Source: Hyphomicrobiales bacterium (GTDB lineage Bacteria > Pseudomonadota > Alphaproteobacteria > Rhizobiales > Beijerinckiaceae). Taken from it: a stretch of 9,394 nucleotides of DNA. Below the pieces are notes generated by a model. The model was not told the DNA's origin. It saw only the letters and a program-made list of their open reading frames with translations, and made no database searches. Positions 7,288-9,394 of the stretch are shown here, piece after piece. The stretch spans positions 1-9,394 of the forward strand of contig JAQGKN010000296.1 in the NCBI GenBank assembly GCA_028290085.1, given 5' to 3'. Numbering within the stretch: the first letter of the stretch is position 1; the number at the start of each line of letters is the position of its first letter. The translations under genes and the position numbers were made by a program.

Positions 7288-7322
7288 TCTGGATTGCTTC
7301 GCTGCGCTCGCAATGGCGGCAA
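7288..7322 (+). repeat. REP-like repeat, copy A
   Basis: This unit contains GGATTGCTTCGCTGCGCTCG and ends in CAATGGCGGCAA. It is nearly identical to the reverse complement of copy B at 7435-7468. The sequence type is a widespread intergenic palindromic repeat in alphaproteobacterial genomes. Confidence 0.75.
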
Positions 7323-7434
7323 CGGGATTTGTGCCGATGCCGGGCTGTTTTGTTGCGTTGCAGACCGCCGTTGCTGAGGCCGCATCAAAGCCGCAGCGCC
7401 GCAAGGTGGGGTAGGAATACGGGCACTGCTCTTG

Positions 7435-7468
7435 TTGCCGTCATTGCGAGCGCAGCGAAGCAATCCGT
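7435..7468 (-). repeat. REP-like repeat, copy B (inverted)
   Basis: Read on the minus strand this is copy A with one or two changes (ATGACGG instead of ATGGCGG). The similarity to A continues past the core with GGCAAC and, 8 bases later, GTGCC. A and B therefore enclose about 110 bases as a larger inverted pair. Confidence 0.75.
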
Positions 7469-7482
7469 GCGGGCCTGCGACT

Positions 7483-7523
7483 TCTGGATTGCCGCGTCGC
7501 TGCGCTCCTCGCAACGACGGCAA
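7483..7523 (+). repeat. REP-like repeat, copy C (longer variant)
   Basis: The unit begins TCTGGATTGCCGCGTCGCTG and ends CTCGCAACGACGGCAA. It carries short insertions relative to A and B (CGCG and CTC). With copy B it can fold into one long hairpin with a 14-base loop (7469-7482). The interval 7272-7560 contains no gene that I can support; these repeats account for it, and a minus-strand transcript of the RAM gene would read into them. Confidence 0.7.
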
Positions 7524-7560
7524 GACGTTTCGTGCAAACACCAAAAGAAAACGCCCTGCC

Positions 7561-7797
7561 TCAAAACGCCTTGAACGTAATGATCGTGCGCGTATCCACG
7601 ATGCCGGGCAGCACCTGAACCTTTTCGCCGACGAAATGGCCGATGTCGGTTTCCTTCGACACATAAAACTTCGCCAGAATGTCGTAGTTGCCCGCGATCG
7701 AATAGATCTCCGAGGCAATCTCGGTTTCGGCCAGCGCGCTTGCGACTTCGTAGGTCCGGCCCAGCGCGCATTTGATCTCGACGAAGAAGGTCTGCAT
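7561..7797 (-). CDS. stand-alone Lrp/AsnC ligand-binding (RAM) domain protein
   Basis: The 78-residue protein is just one RAM domain, the small-molecule-binding and oligomerising half of Lrp/AsnC regulators, without the helix-turn-helix. It opens with MQTFFVEIKCALGRTYEVA, followed by EIYSIAGNYDILAKFYV and ending VLPGIVDTRTIITF, the usual alternation of strands and helices with the G-x-YD ligand-loop motif. Full-length Lrp proteins are about 150-165 residues, so this is a single-domain member, a known family class, and not a broken gene. It may bind amino acids and either form its own oligomers or mix with full Lrp proteins. The ATG at 7797 has AGGA 8 bases upstream; a longer reading to 7944 overlaps the neighbour and is not homologous. 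It starts 13 bases after the stop of the exported three-module protein, so they are likely one operon. The B-C repeat hairpin lies beyond its 3' end. Confidence 0.9.
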   Translation of the reverse strand: MQTFFVEIKCALGRTYEVASALAETEIASEIYSIAGNYDILAKFYVSKETDIGHFVGEKVQVLPGIVDTRTIITFKAF

Positions 7798-7810
7798 GGC
7801 GGAAATCCTG

Positions 7811-8794
7811 CTATTTGGCCGGGACTTCGATCTCGCGATCGAGGTTGGATTGAACGGTGAATGTGGCCTGATGCGTTTGCCCGTCGCGGCGCGCGATGAC
7901 GAAATATTCGCCTTCCGCAAGAACGAGGCTCGGGAAGGCGCCAATCATTTCGCGGATCACGTCGCCACCTGGTGTCAGCACGGTGAAGCTCGTATTGGCC
8001 AGCGCTTCGCCGCCCGGCGTGTTGACGAGTTTCAGGGTCACGACCGAGGCGCGGTGGCGCACAGTGGTCTCGGTCAGCTTGCCGGACTCGATCCGCACTT
8101 CCGCGTTGACGACAGAGTTTGTGGCATTGGCCGGCGTGCCGGCATGGGCGGGCGCGGAGGCTGGCACATTATTGTCGAGATAGGTCGAGACGATGCGGTA
8201 ATTGCCCTCGGGCAGGCGAATCATTTCGCCGGGCTTGGCATTGGGGGCGACGAGCTTGGCTTCCGAACCGCCGCGCTCGGGCACATAGACGGCAAGTGTC
8301 AGGCGATTGGCGGGGATCGGCGTGTCGCCGAGCATGCCGATGATCTTCAGCGCGCCCGCATTGAGGGGGATGCGCTCGGACACCATGTTGCCGTTGACGG
8401 TCACGCGACGGGTGACCGCCGCCAGTCCATAGGCCGCATGCACCATGTAATCGCCATCGGGCAACGTGATGGCCGGAGCTGTCTCGCTCGATTCCGCCAC
8501 CAGCGGGAAGTTGCCGCTGCCGTCGGCGCGATCCTGATAAATGCGCCAATGCACGCCACTGACGAGCGCTTGGGACGTGCCACCGAAGATCGCGGAGAGA
8601 AAGAGCTTGCCCTTGCCGGCTTCAGGTCCTGGGGTTGCGGGCGGGGTATAGGCGCCACCCGGATCCTGGCTCAGCGGCGTCTGCGTGGATTGCCCTTGTG
8701 GTCCGGCGCCAGGCGTTGTCTGCGCGCGGCTCGGCAGAGGCAGGCCGATCGCGGCAATCAGGGCCAGAACGGCGGGAAGTGCGGACGATCTCAT
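7811..8794 (-). CDS. exported protein with three repeated beta-rich modules
   Basis: I do not recognise a named family. The 327-residue product has a Sec signal peptide with a likely cleavage after SRA (residue 24), then a Gln/Pro/Gly-rich linker (25-61). The rest looks like three beta-sandwich-type modules, each holding a copy of the same short motif: LPDGDYMVHAAYG at 111-123, LPEGNYRIVSTYLD at 194-207 and LAEGEYFVIARRDG at 292-305. An Ala/Asn-rich insert (210-228) interrupts the second module. This 'L-P-x-G-x-Y-x-V' pattern is typical of beta turns in carboxypeptidase-regulatory-like or PEGA-like modules, so a cell-envelope or carbohydrate-binding role is possible but not shown. Only one signal and no membrane segment or lipobox is seen, so it is probably periplasmic or secreted. 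The ATG at 8794 has AAGGA 8 bases upstream. It follows the YfhO-like gene by 55 bases and precedes the RAM gene by 13. Confidence 0.85.
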   Translation of the reverse strand: MRSSALPAVLALIAAIGLPLPSRAQTTPGAGPQGQSTQTPLSQDPGGAYTPPATPGPEAGKGKLFLSAIFGGTSQALVSGVHWRIYQDRADGSGNFPLVAESSETAPAITLPDGDYMVHAAYGLAAVTRRVTVNGNMVSERIPLNAGALKIIGMLGDTPIPANRLTLAVYVPERGGSEAKLVAPNAKPGEMIRLPEGNYRIVSTYLDNNVPASAPAHAGTPANATNSVVNAEVRIESGKLTETTVRHRASVVTLKLVNTPGGEALANTSFTVLTPGGDVIREMIGAFPSLVLAEGEYFVIARRDGQTHQATFTVQSNLDREIEVPAK

Positions 8795-8816
8795 GGTGTC
8801 AGTCCTTGCCGCAAAG

Positions 8817-8849
8817 CGGGTCGCGGGTCAACGCGACACGCGCGACCCG
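8817..8849 (-). repeat. 9-bp GC-rich inverted repeat between two minus-strand genes
   Basis: CGGGTCGCG (8817-8825) and CGCGACCCG (8841-8849) are perfect inverted copies around 15 bases. The structure starts immediately after the stop of the YfhO-like gene. No T-run follows on the minus strand, so it may attenuate or stabilise the transcript and not terminate it fully. Confidence 0.45.
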
Positions 8850-9394
8850 TCACTCTTCGTCGTGGCTCAGCATATGCGCGACGATAGAGGTCAAATTTGC
8901 GACGGCGAATGGCTTGAACTCGAAGACCACCTCGTGGTGTCCGGCGGGCAACTCCACGCCCCTGAAGAGCAGATTGGCGCGCAGCACCGGTTTAACCTCG
9001 CCATCCACGCGAACCTGCCAGCCCGGATAATAGAGATCGTGCAAAACGAGCACGCCGGCACGTTCACTGTCCACGTCGATAGCGACCCGGCTGCTCTCAT
9101 GCGCGCGGATGTTCACCTTGGACGGCGGGACGGCATCGGCATCCGCGAGGGAATAAACTTCGCGCAGGTCGCCCATGCTGTCGTCGTCGATCAGCACTTC
9201 GCGTGCCCGGTTGAAATCGGGCAGGGCGCTGTCTTCCAGCACGGTTTCCTTGTCCACGGGCTTCACTTGCATTGCGAGATAGGCGCGCGGAGCTGGGGTG
9301 CCGAGGCGGTAGATGAACATGTTTTTGCCAGCGTAGATCGGCGTGGCCTTGGGGCGTGGCACGTGGCGCGGCAAGCGGTTCAGCGGGCGGTCGA
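8850..9394 (-). CDS. YfhO-like membrane protein, C-terminal part only
   Basis: About 180 residues of open frame enter from the right edge and end at a TGA at 8852-8850. The stretch LVLHDLYYPGWQVRVDGEV and the following RANLLFRGVELPAGHHEVVF are the characteristic C-terminal extracytoplasmic beta domain of YfhO-family proteins, large multi-spanning membrane proteins of the GT-C glycosyltransferase type; in Firmicutes YfhO glycosylates lipoteichoic acid, while alphaproteobacterial members have no firm role. Many family members end in one more membrane helix after this domain. Here the protein ends hydrophilic (HMLSHDEE), so that last helix appears to be absent. The membrane part and start lie outside the window. 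The next gene on the same strand begins 55 bases later and encodes an exported three-module protein, suggesting a shared envelope function. Confidence 0.75.
   Translation of the reverse strand, partial: DRPLNRLPRHVPRPKATPIYAGKNMFIYRLGTPAPRAYLAMQVKPVDKETVLEDSALPDFNRAREVLIDDDSMGDLREVYSLADADAVPPSKVNIRAHESSRVAIDVDSERAGVLVLHDLYYPGWQVRVDGEVKPVLRANLLFRGVELPAGHHEVVFEFKPFAVANLTSIVAHMLSHDEE

Noticed and set aside
7260..7718. 152-residue minus-strand ORF running through the repeat cluster
   Set aside because: Its sequence (LRGAQRRGNPE, LLRCARNDG) is the usual spurious translation of such palindromic repeats, and it overlaps the RAM gene in another frame.
7772..8887. 371-residue plus-strand ORF
   Set aside because: It is antisense to the exported protein, which has a clear signal peptide, SD and internal repeats.

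Overview
This is a GC-rich chromosomal segment of ordinary gene density, most likely from an alphaproteobacterium of the order Hyphomicrobiales (Rhizobiales). The evidence is protein style and gene neighbourhood: a degenerate IscU-like scaffold next to yidD and near folE and thrS, an orphan TctC/Bug-type solute receptor, and intergenic repeats of the 'attgcgagcgaagcgaagcaatcc' kind that are common in this group. The genus cannot be fixed from the sequence. No tRNA, rRNA, CRISPR array, transposase or phage gene was seen.

Left part (1-2755). A partial acyl/aryl-AMP ligase (minus strand, C-terminus outside the window) lies downstream of folE (GTP cyclohydrolase I, minus). folE is divergent from a two-gene plus-strand unit, an IscU/NifU-N-like scaffold protein and yidD, separated by 2 bases. 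A good promoter for folE (CTGACA-17-TATATA) lies in the divergent intergenic region and predicts a leader of roughly 130 bases.

Middle part (2765-6956). Two minus-strand genes sit between yidD and thrS: an unrecognised membrane-anchored protein of 277 residues, and a periplasmic TctC/Bug-family receptor with no membrane transporter genes beside it. thrS (plus) is complete, with strong SD, plausible promoter and a very good intrinsic terminator.

Right part (6957-9394). After the thrS terminator comes a short AT-rich stretch with a 58-codon ORF resembling the N-terminal part of CopG/BrnA-type antitoxins but lacking the DNA-binding segment. It is followed within 17 bases by a cluster of three REP-like repeats. 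Then come three minus-strand genes that look like one transcription unit, in transcription order: the C-terminal end of a YfhO-like membrane protein (partial), an exported protein with three repeated beta-rich modules, and a 78-residue stand-alone Lrp/AsnC ligand-binding (RAM) domain.

I found no convincing new multi-gene system. The points most worth a second look are the catalytically degenerate IscU-like protein coupled to yidD, the antitoxin remnant against the REP cluster, a perfect 11-bp hairpin abutting the ligase start codon, and the three-module exported protein between YfhO and RAM genes.
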